From Ceratorhiza oryzae-sativae (taxonomy: Eukaryota; Basidiomycota; Agaricomycetes; Cantharellales; Ceratobasidiaceae): 64,000 nt of DNA. Positions 25,315 to 39,600 of the stretch are shown here, in pieces (positions within the stretch are counted from its first letter, which is position 1; each line of letters begins with the position of its first letter). The stretch lies in NCBI GenBank assembly GCA_030998015.1, contig JARWMV010000009.1:1-64000 (forward strand), written 5' to 3'. Below the pieces are notes generated by a model, which was not told where the DNA came from, did not search any database, and saw only the letters and a list, made by a program, of their open reading frames with translations. The translations under genes and the position numbers were made by a program.

Positions 25315-28300
25315 TTATGGCATGAGTTCTGGGGCGGAAGAGCTGAGCACGCAGTCAGGAGGGACCCATATGAGCAGGTCACCGTCATATCTGATCCATC
25401 CATCATCGCAGAGTTCCCAATCATCCCGGGAGCTCTGTTTGATTTTTTGATCTGTGTTCAGCCCTCCACCTTGGACATAGTTGCTCAGCGTCTCGAGAAG
25501 TTGGTCCATCGTGACGGGTGCATGGTCGCAAGGATGATAGGGTGATGTCACTGGACGAGTCGTATGGACCAGACACGTACTTCTCCGTCCACGAGCGTGA
25601 TGCGACACACGAGCCACAACGTAAAAATATAATTTCCCTGACAGCCTCTCTGTGCTCCGTGAACGGTTCTCCTATCGGTTTACCACTGTATGCGTCCCAT
25701 AGTCGAACCGTCTTGTCCCAAGAACCAGAGGCAAAAAGCGAGCCATCAGGTGAGCATGCAACTGACATAACCTTTTCTGTGTGTCCCGTAAGTAGTTGAC
25801 CAATCTGTTGTCCAGTGAGTGCGTCCCAGATTCGTATAGTCACGCCATCCGAGACGGTAATAATACGGGTGCAACAAGGTGAATATGCAGCAGAACTGAC
25901 CCACCCAGTGTGTCCTGTGAGTGGAACAACATCCTTGGGCGGGTACGCAGACCATGCATGTACAGTCACGTCATCAAACCAGCCAACGAATTCATTGAGA
26001 TGGTCCATTTCTGGACCTGAAACTGACATGAGAGAATATTTATGTCTCTCCAGAGGTAAACTAATCACCTGGTTGTCGTATACAGGATAATTCCGTATGA
26101 TCTCATCTAAGAAATCAGGAGCAACTCGGAAGTAACCTGGCAAGTATACAGGAGACTGGCATATCTGTTGACTAGTATGGACATCCCAAATGTGTAAGGT
26201 TTCTCGATCCCAAAGCCGGCTGTATATGCAATATACCGGCTATTGGGTGACCAGGCGAATGTGCGGACAGCAGCTACTATTTGGGCAGTATTTTCCCAGT
26301 TCTTTGTACTATTTATGCATAACCCCGAGCGGACGAGTAGCTGCGTGCTAGGAACGCCCCATCAGGCGAGCAGGCCATTGAATTTAGATAGCCAATGTAA
26401 GGATCGAGCGGCGTCTTTTCCACAATCAGTTGCGTGTTCCAGATGTTGATATGACTCTTGGTCACATCGTTTGAGGCCAGGCGGGAGCTATCAGGAGAAT
26501 ACGCAAGTGCAGATATGGGGCGGGTTCTCTCGCCCCAATCCAGGGGCCCCACTTCTTCCCCACTAAACCCGTCCCAGATAGTTATTGAATAACCTTCAAT
26601 AAAAGTACCACCAGCAATATGTTTGCCATGAGGAGAATATATGATTGAATCCACACGTCCAGGTGGTTCGCGTATACCGAGAACACTATCGTAGAGCCAA
26701 TCACTTTGGTTATCCAACGATATCCCCTGCAGAATGACAGCTGCATCCCATTTTGCTATGTATTCGCCATTTGGGGCAATAAGTGCATTGGCAGGGGAGA
26801 ATAAGACTAAGAATGGCCGTGATGGATCGAGTCGTTTCTGAATCCAGAGCTTCATATCGATTGGTTCTGCGATCTCTTGACCTGTCCGCGTCTCCCAAAG
26901 ACGAACAACTTGAGCGTCAGACCCAGTAGCGATCAAAGCTCCATCTCGTGAGTATGCAACTGATGTAACCGTATTACAGTTGTTTGCTAAGATTTCGCCG
27001 TTCCCTTGAGTAATGTCCGTGTTCCAGATGCGTATGGTTCCGTCACTAGATCCAGAAGCAATGCGGCTTTCATCAGGCGAGTATGCAACAGAAAGGACAG
27101 CATCCGTGTGGCCTAGCATCGGTTGACCGACCTGCTGGCCGGTGCGGGCGTTCCAGACGCATATCGTTCCATCGTTAGATCCAGAGACAATAATTTTGCC
27201 ATTCGGTGAATATACGACCGAATTTACCTGCCCCGTATGCCGTTTGAGTGGTTGGCCGACAGGTTGCCCTGTGTATGCGTCCCACATGCATATAGTACCA
27301 TTCTCGTGACCAGAAGCCAGGTGAGCGCCATCGGGTGAGTATACGAGGCATATTACGTCACTGTCGGTATCAATAACAGCAATTTTGTGTATTCGTTGAT
27401 TCAAGGCAGTGCCCTTGATATCTATAAGCCCAGAAAAATGTTGGGCATAGCGTTTCCGTATTGGTCGATCTTTCGGCCATAGTGCCAGTCCAGATATGTA
27501 AATGTGAGGCGTGCTCTGTAGGACATTATTGAAGGCTAATATAGTAGTGAAGTCCACGGTATCTCGAATTAACTCCCTTGTCTGCATTGAGCAATCGGGA
27601 ATCTTTCATCGTGTAAGCATATTCATGTACCTCTCTGGCTCCAGTCAAGCGCTTACCTTTGCGCAAGATTGCAACGACTTCATTCCGTCGGATATAAAAT
27701 TCTTCAGGTTGATTATCTCTAGCCACAGTAGCAAACGAGTTGACAGGAAGCTTTCAAGGCGACCTAGGAGATGCTCCGACGATATCCCCGTATCAGGTGT
27801 GCACACCAGTAGCGACAGGCATAGTGCAGTGCATTCGATATTGCGTTCTTGACTTTTGTTTCAAGATCAGGGACATCTCTGTCGAATATGTACGATGATT
27901 CGAGACGACATATGTTGAATGGGGGGTCGGGCTTGTCAATCGCATCAAAGCACATTGCGGCCATGCGTACGTGGTGTATTTGAGGGCTACACCAGAACTT
28001 GCCGGATCGCTGCTCGCTCAACATATAGTCCGGGAACGACTCGTGCAGTGTCGTCACAATATTAGTCTTTTCGGCCAGATACAACACCGACATGAGCGGC
28101 CGCAACGCAGGGCGCAGCACATTTTGGAGGTCAAGGCCTGTGAGTTCCGCTATCGTATCGAGCGCGAGTGGCTCCTGTGCGCATATGATCGTATGAAGTA
28201 GTGTGGTCATACAATCTCGGTCCTTATTCGTGTACCTGCGGCTCTCGAACGCTGACCTGAGTACGGCGGTGTATATAACATCGATTTCACCATGGGTATC

Positions 28301-30033
28301 ATTCGTAGACGCCGACATATCCAGCACCTCACTGAGACGGCGGGTGCTCATAGAGAAGTTGTCCTGCCAAAATCGGACCAAGGTGGCTGCGTAAATGAAA
28401 AGAACGCCAGACCGCCCACTAATTGGTCCAGTTCGGAAGCAGATATGCTGATATTGGTGAGTTCAGTGGTCAAATATGTTCGTATATCTTCCTGCACAAT
28501 TGTTCGTCCGAGCTCGTGTAGCCTCATCTCGTCGCGCATACAACTGTTCCCTGGATGGCGCATTCGGTCAAGTATCTTTGGTTCAGGGCGGCTGGTGACT
28601 AGAAACTTCACAGGCAACTCGAGCCCATGAGTAAATATCGCCTGAAGAAGTCGGTCGACGCTATCTTCATCATGGCATTCGTCGAGCGCGTCTATCACTA
28701 TCACTCGATCGCAAGGAAATCGTCTTGTACCTCCTTCAGCGGAACAGCACAAGATCTTCAAACTGCTTCTCCAATGACTGGTTATGCGCTTCCGGATTTT
28801 CACCCAGCACCTCCGATAGAGCTCGGCGGAATGGACGAGAGAATAATGCAAGCTGATGCGATGGTTGGTATAATTTTTTTGACATCTCGGCAATCTGGGA
28901 GTTGACGAGAACAGAAAAAACTTGCGGCAAGCTTGCGGCTACGTTCCAGTTGTAGGCATGTACTGAATGCAATCGTAGTCTTGCCTGTGCCTGCCATCCC
29001 ATTCAGCCAGTATATTCTGTGCGCTTGGTCGCCATAAGTCCAGTCGTGCAGCTGCTGCAACACTTCGGCACGGGTATTGGCGGTACACGCGCGACGACCT
29101 ATTCCGTCCGCATCGGCGGAGCGATACATAGCAGCCGGAGAGCTTGGCAAATTTCTCAGTCGCATATTCTGTCACAAGATTGCTTTTAATGGTAGATATT
29201 TTGATAATATGTTATTCGCTTCTTACCGTCGTCTGCTCATCTACGATCCTCCATAGGTTCATGTCCGCTTTGACCTATGTCGTTTTGAGCTGGCATTATT
29301 CGTGGGACGATATCAGGAATCTTACCATTAATTGTCCAAGAGAGACCTGTATCTGACGATAGCATTTTAGGATCGTATCCCCGTCGCTGTTTGCTGCCGC
29401 CACTCGGTTGATCTTGCTTTTTGTCTGAACTTCCCCGATTCGCCCAAGTTCTCGAGCTATGCTCCTGAACGCCTCGTGAGTAAATCAGATTAAGATTTTG
29501 CGTGTGTGGCACATACTTGGTGACTCCTGTGATTGCGTCTGCCATCGCCGGGGGTATATCTCTATCGAAGCAGCGAGAGAGGTCATCGAACAGCGACTCC
29601 AACTCGGCGCATAGCCTGCGATACTCGTCTCGATCCTCTGCTTCACGCTGTGCGATGCGTTTATAAGCATCACCAAACTTGGGACAGAGGGCATGCTCAC
29701 TTCGATAAGTTCAATAAAGCATGTAATTCCGTCTACCGCTGACTTCAACGGCCCGAAAACGTCAGCAGTCTTGTTCAGAACTCGCTGAAACTGCTTGAGA
29801 CCGGGCCACTTCTGGAGCGTTGCATGAGGTTCAGATTGAGTGAGTTGCCCAGATGGACGTGCTTCATTATCCCATGCAGCCTGTGCGGCTGCCTCAGGAT
29901 TGGACTCGGGAATAGAATGAGGGTTGTGGGGATGTATGGAAACGGGGTTGACTTCGACACTGGTCTTCTTCGTGTTAAACAGGCCATGGAGTAGCTTGGG
30001 GCGTTTTGAGAGACGTTCACCGTTTTCCTCCAT
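25315..30033 (-). pseudogene. NACHT-WD40 STAND NTPase (NLR-like), frame-broken
   Basis: NLR-like signalling ATPase of the kind used in fungal self/non-self recognition. From ATG 30033: a low-complexity N-terminus, then a helical domain (LKQFQRVLNKTADVFGPLKS), a NACHT domain with Walker A GMAGTGKTT (near 28990) and Walker B VIVIDALDEC (near 28690), a helical stretch (LVRFWQDNFSMSTRRL onward), then about ten WD40 blades such as VAYSPDESRIASGSSDGTIRIWN between 27.4 and 25.6 kb, and a tail ending in LLIWVPPD near 25330. The frame changes without introns at about 28856, 28741, 28717, 28417, 26345, 26215 and 25605. Nearly all are one missing base, several in short homopolymers. Either the gene is decaying or the assembly has deletions here; the domain order is intact. 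Confidence 0.8.
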
Positions 30034-30425
30034 CTTGTGGAAATATTAGATTATTCGAATTATCGGGTGTCAGTTCGTTCCCAGGGGCTGGCGTGGTGGT
30101 GAAGCTATCGAGCGCCAGGCGTACATGCGGTGTGTGGATGGGAGGTCACGTGAGGCCAAATTTGGAATGGCCGCATCTCCATCGGGCACTTTCGTCCGGA
30201 CGAACTTGGCGCGGTTTACGCTGATCTGGATGCTGCGATGATCAATGGGCCGCATCCGAGTGGCCAACGCGCACGCTTCTGCATGACATATGGCTAGTCA
30301 GATGATCGGGCCCGCCGGCGGTTATCCCTTCGTATCGGCCGTGAGAAGGACAGAGCACGGTATAAATCAAAAGGCGCGATTCTAGGCAACCGTAAATCGA
30401 ACTTACCGCCCCTCCCAAATCCAAC
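30034..30425. promoter_or_regulatory. Divergent promoter between NLR-like and DHAD genes
   Basis: A 392-bp region separates the two divergent start codons, so both genes must start transcription within or near it. A TATA-like GGTATAAATC at 30359, 67 bp before the DHAD start codon, is the best core promoter candidate. I see nothing else in it. Confidence 0.45.
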
Positions 30426-33369
30426 ATGTCCACCGGAGACGTCAAAATGTTTGCGTATCATTTTCTGTTTGCGATCGACGTTTACCTTGTGTTTCGTGGG
30501 CAGTCACTCGAACCGGCGAGCATCGCCGACTCAAGCGGATGGCAAGCTCAACAAAATATCTGGTCTTTTGACTGAGAATCCGGCAAGTGTAGACAACCTC
30601 AACCGATTCGTTCATTAACCGTTTCGATTAGGCACAAGGCGGTTCGCAGGCAATGTGTATGTCGACCGTGGTTGTTTAGAGTGCCTTGGGTTTCTACTCA
30701 ACGACATACCCAGTGTACGCCGTCGGGCTTAATGAACAAAACATCACGAACCCTCAGGTTGGGATCAGCCCAGTATGGTGGGAAGGTAACCTCTGACTCG
30801 CCGTAGCCTATTTCCTAGTTGTGATCTGACACTGTATCATAGGCAACCCCTGCAATGCACACCTGGTCCGTCATGCATCTCATTCCTCGGGTGTAACATG
30901 CCGATATAGATTCCTTACAGCTGGAGTTGGCCAAAAAAGTGAAGGAAGGATGCGAGGCGGAAAACATGAACGGGTTCCTATTCAGCACGATCGGCGTTAG
31001 GTATTTATCCCTCTTAGCAATTCAGTGCGCGATACTAAAGGTTTTGCGCAGCGATGGAATAACAATGTCGACAGAAGGGATGCGCTATGTTCGTAACCTA
31101 TTAAACCATCTACGATCGAGCTATGTATATCTGACATATCCATCAGAGCTTACCCAGCCGTGATTTGATCGCGGACTCGATCGAAGCTGTTAGTAATATC
31201 ATCATATGGCTCTGACTTTTGCTAATTTCATGATATATCAGGTCACGATGGTATGTCCAAAACTCGCGACTATGAACCGACAGATCTAATTGCAATACCA
31301 CAGGCTCAGCACTACGATGGTAACATTTCACTTCCTGGCTGCGACAAAAACAGTACGTTGACTTACACTCACCTTCCGCTTGCACTGATCTACATTGGGA
31401 ACTAGTGCCGGGATGTCTGATGGCTGCGCTTCGGCATAATCGACCCACCATCCTCGTTTACGGTACGCTCCACCCCACTATATGCGCCAAACATAGGGTT
31501 ACATGGTATCACCAAATCAGGTGGCACGATCCAAGCTGGTATCCGACATGTCGACTGCCCTGCCTTGGGTTACAAGAAGGGCGGTACGGTGAACATTGCT
31601 GATGCGTTTGAAAGCTTTGGAGCGTGGAAGACCGGCAAGATCAGCGAGGAGGAAAGGTTCGACGTCGTGCGGCATGCGTGTCCCGGAGCGGGAGCCTGTG
31701 GCGGCATGTGAGTGGGATACTGGAATGGATGCGGGACGACGTTGATTGCATGCCTTTTAGGTATACTGCAAACACGATGAGCACAGTGCTAGAAGTCTTG
31801 GGCATGAGTCTGCCCTACTCTGCTTCGATTCCAGCGGTCTATCCAGGTAAGCCGAGGTTATGAGTTTATGGGATTAAATACGATATATGGGTCATGTAGA
31901 GAAGGCCCAGGAATGCTTCCGTGCTGCAAAATACTTGAAGAACCTCTTGGCAAAGGACATCAAGCCGAGGTATGGACTCTTAACCGAACGCTTTCGCGAA
32001 GATTCTCTAACGAAAATTATAGAGACATCATCACCAGAAAGGCGATCGAGAACGCCATCACCGTCGTAAACATTATTGGAGGCTCAACCAACGCTGTAAG
32101 GCTTAAATATGCTACATGTATACCGGGGATTAAATCATCCTTCCATCAGGTCCTCCATCTTCTGGCCATCGCTCGTTCGGGCGACATTCCCCTCACCATT
32201 GACGACTTCCAGACCATCTCCGATCGCACACCTTACCTCGCAGACCTCAAGCCATCTGGCAAATACGTGATGGAAGACCTCCATCGTGCAGGCGGCATTC
32301 CTGCGCTTCTGAAATACCTCCTGAACCACACCAACTTGATCGATGGGACGCAGATGACGGTCACTGGTCGGACTCTGGCCGAGAATTTGGAGGACGTAGA
32401 GGAAATGGCGTTTGGGGAAGGTGCTCAGCAGGTGGTTATGCCGATTGAGCGGCCGATTAAGAAGACGGGCCATTTGACCATTTTGAGAGGTAACTTGGCA
32501 CCCGGGTCTGCCGTGGCGAAGCTTACAGGAAAGGAGGGGCTTTTCTTCGAGGTATGTTCCAGGCATGAGAAAGGGCGACCAGGCTGTTGACTACGTTGTT
32601 CAATGAACGCAGGGTGTTGCCAAATGCTTCGACGTGTAAGTGAATTTCCAGTATGACGGAATATCGGCTTGCCGAACCCCCTTTGGGTTGTAGAGAGGCC
32701 GATTTCTATCCGGCGCTCGAGAAGGGCGAGATCAAGGCCGGGCAGGTTGTCATTTTCCGGTACCAAGGTCCAAAGGGGAGCCCAGGGATGCCAGAGGTGA
32801 TTTCGCAACCAAACTCTTTTCCTATGTCCAGTTTAGACCGTAACTAATTCGAAATTTAGATGTTAGGTATGAATTGTGTCACGCACTTGCTTCCCCCAAA
32901 ACTCTCACAGAAATTATTTCAAAGGGCCCACTGGGGCACTTATGGGCGCCGGGCTGGGAAACACCACTTGTTTGATCACTGACGGTCGGTTCTCTGGGGC
33001 ATCGAGAGGATTTATCATTGGCAAGTACAACTATGCGCACGTAGCCGACATATTGGCTCACTTTCCCATTAGGTCATGTTACGCCCGAGGCACACTTGGG
33101 TGGACCAATTGCGCTCGTCCAGGACGGCGATAAAATCACTGTTGATGCAGAAAAACGAACGATCGACTGGCATGTCTCCGAGGAAGTCCGCGCTTCTCGC
33201 CAAACAGCTCTAATGAAACAGGGTCCAAGGCCATATACTGTCAGGAGGGGGGTGCTGTTGCGATATGCGCGCGATGTAGCGGTATGGGAGTTTTGCAGTC
33301 CAGTCGCTACCAGAGTACTGATTATTCCTATGTATGTAGCCTGCAAGTGAGGGCGCCTACTGTGACTGA
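30426..33369 (+). CDS. ILV3: Dihydroxyacid dehydratase (DHAD)
   Basis: Fe-S enzyme that dehydrates dihydroxyacids in valine, isoleucine and leucine synthesis. I traced 22 exons that all join in phase to 595 residues. The Fe-S cysteines lie in GNPCN, PGCDKNMPG and [11 protein letters not shown]; other landmarks are [22 protein letters not shown]-type [10 protein letters not shown] and [17 protein letters not shown]. Two exons are tiny: 9 nt at 31242-31250 and 7 nt at 32860-32866. The intron at 33021-33072 is GC-AG (GCAAGT donor). The leader before the catalytic body is short (MSTGDVKIHSNRR), with no clear mitochondrial presequence although fungal DHAD normally works in mitochondria. It may be a second, non-housekeeping copy. 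The frame is intact. Confidence 0.93.
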
Positions 33370-33601
33370 AGTCCCAAACATCCGATGAGCCGTTAGTTTG
33401 TTTCGGGCTGTCGAAAAATAGGAATGAATGCCTGGTGATTGTCTCGGGTCCCGGTGTTCAATGAAAATGATATAACTATTGACTACGCATAAAGCCGCTC
33501 GTGTCGTCGCGCTAATCCACCACTTCTGTTGCGGTTAACACTACATATTTTCACATAAACCGGTGGTAAAGACAAGGTATAGCGCATATCGGATAACAAA
33601 G

Positions 33602-36600
33602 TTACATTATACCCTCAAGATCCGACGTATTCAGCTCGGGCCTGGGAACCTTGGGCGGATTTGGATGCACTGAAGGCTCCAAAACAATATAAACGCCTAG
33701 TTGATAGTGTCGCTCCAGATCTGAGGAAATATAACTTTCTCCAAACGCCTGAATGATATCGGCACGAAGAGAGTCAACTGATTCGACCATTTCTCGAAGA
33801 GAATCGAAATTCTGTAAAGCGTTCGGTTCAGAATGCCCAGGAGACATTTTCGGAATGAGCTTCTTGAATTTCTTCAACAGTTCGCTGAGGAGTCCAAGTT
33901 TTAGTAACTTAAATTACAGCTAAGCCAATCAAGTCCGTACCTGCATAAATTCATCCTAGCTTGAACCTTTTCAAGCTCCTCGTGTTGTACTTTCTGCAGT
34001 CGCTTCTTATTGGCATCCTTCTGCTTCTGTACGACACGTTCCAGCCCTCTAAGGTAAAGCAAAACGTGTGGCATGGGTCCAAGTAATATTTGCTCATGCC
34101 TGCGGAAGGCTTTTGCGTAAAGCAACGGACATTCGATCCCCTCTGCTTCTTTCTTGTATTCCTGGTGAAGCTTGCGAATTTGGTCATCGGCTGCCGTATG
34201 GAGAATCTTGGATCGGAGACGATATTGGGAATAGTATCGCCAGATAGTGCGCACGGCGAACCAAGCGGTAACACGCTGCCGGAAGTGGTATTTTCTGTAG
34301 CAAAATAGAATTCGTTTTCCTACGTCGACCTCTTGATCGGTCAGAGGACGGAGGGTCTGTGCTTTAGGAGCAGCTGCAAGATAGTTGATTTGGCTGGGAA
34401 TAAGCCCTGCGAAATTGTCTCCGGCAACGTTTTCTGGTGAGTTTTCGTCAAGCGCGTCGCTGTCCTCGATATTTTCCTCGCTCGGCCCAGAACGAAGGTT
34501 TGAGCTGGTGAGGTCTATCTTCGTCTGGCCCTGTACGAATGGCTTGGCCTCGGGATTTAAGGCAGTTCCGGTATTTTTGTTAGGCGAGCCTGTCAGTGAT
34601 AACAAAACTTGAAGGTCGGGTTTAATCTCGTTGTAAGCAATCTGCTTGACCCGCGTGTTGAAACGAGGTGGGCTGCTTGTACGATGGAAGAGGTAGACAA
34701 GTTGATCGGCGCCACGGTTGAGGGGCGAGCGGGTAAGAGCCCATTCCAAATCCATCCACGAGTCTGCACGGACAAATCTGTACACGAAGCGATGAGCAGC
34801 TAAGGTGGGATATGATGCAGACTAACGGGTGCATAGCTTGTTATGAATAACGCCTGAGCCAGTAAGCGAGCGTGCGATTTCGGCTCGGATCGTGTTTTTG
34901 GAGGCTGGGTTAAAACCAAGATTGTCCGCGACTAGAATAAACGTAAGTTAGGATCATGTGTCCACCATAGCCACTAACTCAGGATCAGTAGCCGACAGCT
35001 ATAGGTATGTTAGCATCTTATCGATCAAAAAGGTTGTTACTTGCATTCTTAAAATGTATATACTTCTCTGGAGCATACCGAGTGCACTGTTGAAGCCGAA
35101 CAGTGCTGCTCAGGGTTATTAGAGTTCATGAACAAAAATAACATCGAAGAACCTACTTGAGTTACTGGGTCTTCCATCTCCCCCGGGCTCGTAGGTACGC
35201 AAATACTCCAACGTTTTATACGATGTATCAAAGAAAACCTTCAAGTCACAGTTGTCTTGGCGTGGCCGAGGGACGTGAGATACAATATCCAGGGCCCAAG
35301 ATTGCGGGAGCTGCAACCCGTCGAAAATCCCAGGAACACCAGATTTCCATCTTCGCATTTGAACAATAATTTCGCGCCCAATAGATTCGAGCAAGTGGAC
35401 CAAAACGTTCGCTTCGATAAATATTGGTTTAAATACGACGTGGCTGCCATTGTGCAAAATTAGCAAGAGAAGCCACAATTGTCACTTTATTAACTCACCA
35501 TGTTGCAAAGACCACGCGCTTCAAGGCGTCGTTCGAACGACCCAAGTAAAAGTCAATGAAATGGTGTACAATGGAGCGGTCCCTGCCCGATATTCCTGGG
35601 ACGTGTACAATCAGATCCGGGTGCCATTTTACTAGTGGCATCGAATGGAGTCTAGGGCCGTACGTAGCAATACTTTGCGGATGAACTCGGTATGCAAGTT
35701 CCAGGCCCACAAGAACATCCGATACAAACCACCTAGGGAGGAGCCCAGGACGACCGGGGGAGAACTCGTGAAGGTATCGCTCACACCAACTCGAGATAAC
35801 ACTTGATGCGCGATTAAGTTCCCGGACTTTGGAGGGGTCTACGCATAGAGCATTTCCGAGTGGTGGGAAATGAGGTGATAGAACCTCATACAGCCGACGG
35901 GCCCACGTCCTGACCCCGCAGCGTGAGTGTTCGTAGTGCTATTTTAGAGGCCTTGCTTACCACTTGTAATTCTTATCTTCGATGAGCGTCTGGGATTGAT
36001 GCAGATGGATAATCAGGATTTGCAGAATATGTGCTCGCAACCTCTCATTGAAATGGAATTGTCGATCCTCCTCGGATAGGTTGAAACTATTGAGTTCGTG
36101 ACGGCCACAGCTCCCATGCCGACAGTTCCCAAATATGGCATAATCTGAACAAGGCTGAATATAACGAATGGAGCTAGCTACGCTATGCATCCCTTGTATC
36201 TCTGACTTTAGTTTGGCTAGTACGGTTTTAGTTGCAAGTCGAGTGATATCCAACTCGGACAGCATTACAGCTGTTAGTCCAAGAGCAAAAGGGGTTGGTT
36301 CAATATCTTCGACCATTGACTTCACGTTTCCGAACATAAGGGAGGATGAAAATAGCCAGAACTCTGATATTTCGGGTGAGTTGTCGTCCGGTGAACCCGA
36401 GGTTATATCTGCCTCCACGGGCTCAAACCCAAGAAGTCGCTGAGTGTTGAGGTGGGTTGGGTTGAAATCCCGAGCGAGGGCAGCCAGACCATTGTAATAG
36501 CTTAGGGCCAGGACCGAGTTGGACACAAATGTGGAGATATTGACGTTTTGAAGGGACGAAAGGTGCCGTGCGCATTGGCCAAAACAAAGCAAGGCCTCAG

Positions 36601-39600
36601 AAGATCGACCTAAGATTGCGTTGGATTGGGCCAGTGAGACGATTCGGTCCATCTTTTAGCGCTCAATGCAAGGAAAAGCTCCAGCTACATCGACCTAGCT
36701 TAGCAGCTACTAACTCGGACAGCGTTCGGACCCACCTGATGTGCGATGGACTCGTCCATTTCGCCCTGTCGAGTGACATCAAGTATTCTAGCAATGACTT
36801 AGCACCAGGATTGGCAAGCTGGGAATCAGTAGAGCAATATGGCAACGTCAACCATAATCCGCGAATAGCATGCAAAAGTGCCTGGTTGTGGTGAGCTCTA
36901 TCACTAGAAGCTGATAGCAACCGAACACATTCTAGGAGATCGCGCTCTTTGAGTGCAACATCTGCTGCGTCCCCGTAACGGTTGTGAAGCTCCAATACTC
37001 GAATGCGTGCGGAATCGAATCCGTAGTCGTCCATGTATTCCAGCTGTTCCTCAACATCTTCAAACAATTCGGCCGCTTTTCTGGACAACATTCGTAAATT
37101 TAAGCATCTCGCCATATCCATGCCCAACTTACTCGAGTTCGGACTTTCTCAAAAACTCCAAGCGAGCAATACCTACAATCTCTTCTGCAACGCCTTTCTG
37201 GATCTTGTTCTGTGATTCTTCACCACTTCGACAGCCTCAGTGAAGCATCCAGCACGGCGAAAATTCTTAGCGGCCAAATCAAACTCTTCAGCCGAAAGAA
37301 ATGCCTCGGCCGCTTGTTTCCAATTCTCCGCCTGCAAGAAACACTCTGCCGAGCGAAGATAGCAGGATGTTCGCTGTTTGCCTTTGGAACGCGAAGCACA
37401 GTGTAGGAAGTCTGTCGCCGCCTTGGCAAACGAGGCCTGAACCGACTGCCGATCAGCCGATTTTGAGAGCAAGAGTCGAGCATCTTTCCGTGCTTGGTAG
37501 GCGGCTGCAATATCGCGTTCAAGAGGCAATCCAGCTTTTTCGAAACAGAAAACAGCCTGAGGGTACAAACGCTTATTGAATAAGAGCCGGCCACTTTTTG
37601 CCCAATCGGCTTCAGTAGACGAGACTGGCATGGCTTTCAGAGATGGCATTCGACCTGATAGCCGCGCAACTCTTACCACTAAGCTGAGGCATGGGTCACT
37701 AGGCCCACACAAGCTAACAAGCCCTTTTTTGCTCCAGAATATCTAGTAATCGATAAGCGACAGCGTGCCGTGGAGAATCGTAAGATGCACCTTCATGGGC
37801 TCCGCCTGTTCGGACACATCCCAAATCCAACAGTGATTCCGCGCTCTAGTCAGCCCAACATATAAGTTCTTCAGTTCGGTACAAATGATAGCATGGCGTA
37901 TTTCGTCAAATCGAGGCACCGGGCCAACGTTGAACCCTTGCAGACCATGGAGAATAACTCGCCATGTAGAAGCCGCTGGGGTCGAGTCTTCGAAAAAATT
38001 ATACAAGAGAACGTCGTCGAACTCGAGACCTACGCGCGGAATGAGTCTCACAGAGCACAATTCTCGGTATCGGCCGCACCTTTGCTTTCGTAAAGAGTGA
38101 GGATTAGTCCAATTTCACCCACTTGGGCTCGCAACGCCTCACGAGCGGCCTCATTCCGGACGAGAATTACTTGTGAAGCGCCAAAATCGATCTTCGTATT
38201 GCTAAAAGGATCCTGGACGTTAGAAAGTATTATTCAAGCGGACGCATTGAATTGGCTCACGCCTCGCCCCTCAAGAACTGCTCAAATCGAACAACACCTC
38301 GGTCCCATCCGGAGAAAAAAATTGGCTTGGGTCCGTCTATCAAACCGGTTTCCTTATTTAGCTTATCAATCGAATATGGGAATAGTTCGGAGATAAGTTG
38401 GACGACAGAGCTAGCGCACTCCACAATCCCACCATGGCTCCGATAGTTAACAGCGAGATGGAAGAGAGTTGGATGGATGGGCTTGCGCTTGCCATAACGC
38501 ACAGCTTCATCTTGCTCCTATGGTTTCAATCAAGATAGATAGTGCGGAAAACAATAGCAGAACAAACCTCGAGGCGCCACAAACAGGCGCTCAGATCCTC
38601 GAATCGAAAGGAGCTTCCGGCTGATATTGTCTGTATAAAAAACCCCATCAACCTAGTGTCAAAACGCGTTCTATCCTCAGCCATACCTGAGCCGTGTCCC
38701 CAGCCATGAAAATTCCATGAGGGTTGCTGCTAAGACTACGAAGCACTAATCGCAAAGGTGAGTAAGCATGAGATCAAACTTGAACGTGGAACACTAACGT
38801 TTGACGTCGATTAGTAGATTATCCTGAGCCTGGGTCAATTTGATAGAAGTTAATAGCATAAATCGCCATAAATCTATCCGCATATACCTCATCCACATAT
38901 CTACCCGGGATGGACGTCAGCCAGAGAGCTCCGCCTACAAATTTGACTCCAACTGCATCCAAACTCACAGACAGTCCAGCTTGACGCCTGGAACCCTCCC
39001 ATTCATCGCGCTTATGAGCGCATGGGTTCTATCAAAGCATCGCTTAATTAAAATCCCCTGATGTGTAATTCCAGACCACATACCGCTCAGCAGCATCATG
39101 CCCCCCAAAAGCTTGCTTCCGCTTGCGATAAATCTCGTATAGATCGTACACTCGATCTCGTTGTGACGCAAATGATGATTTCCGGTGACTCAGGCTCGTA
39201 TATGCTTCTCGGCTAAGTGCTCCTGTCGTGGACTCTAAGGCTTCTTCTGACCCCTATATAGCCAACACTTAACATTCTATGATAGTCTGTTGAAAATGGC
39301 TAACCTCGATGATTCCTAGAAATTCGCTGTAAACTAATGCAGGGTCCAATCCTTTTGTAAGTCGATAGTCGAAATGGGGCCAGTATGCTGCCGCAAACAC
39401 CCTATCCCACTAGTTGTCAGACATATATGGCAACTGAAAGGTGGTACTCACTCAAACGTAACCGCAGCCCTCCTTGCTCGCTCGATGTCTTCTCGTAAGT
39501 CGACTGGCGAAATGTTGCCTGCATTAATATCATGTGTCTGCTCAACCTCGTCTTCTTGATCAAGATTAATCTTTTCATCGGCGATTTCCCGGATAGCAAA

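Noticed and set aside
31143..31451. 102-codon minus-strand frame within DHAD
   Set aside because: It overlaps DHAD exons that join in phase on the other strand.
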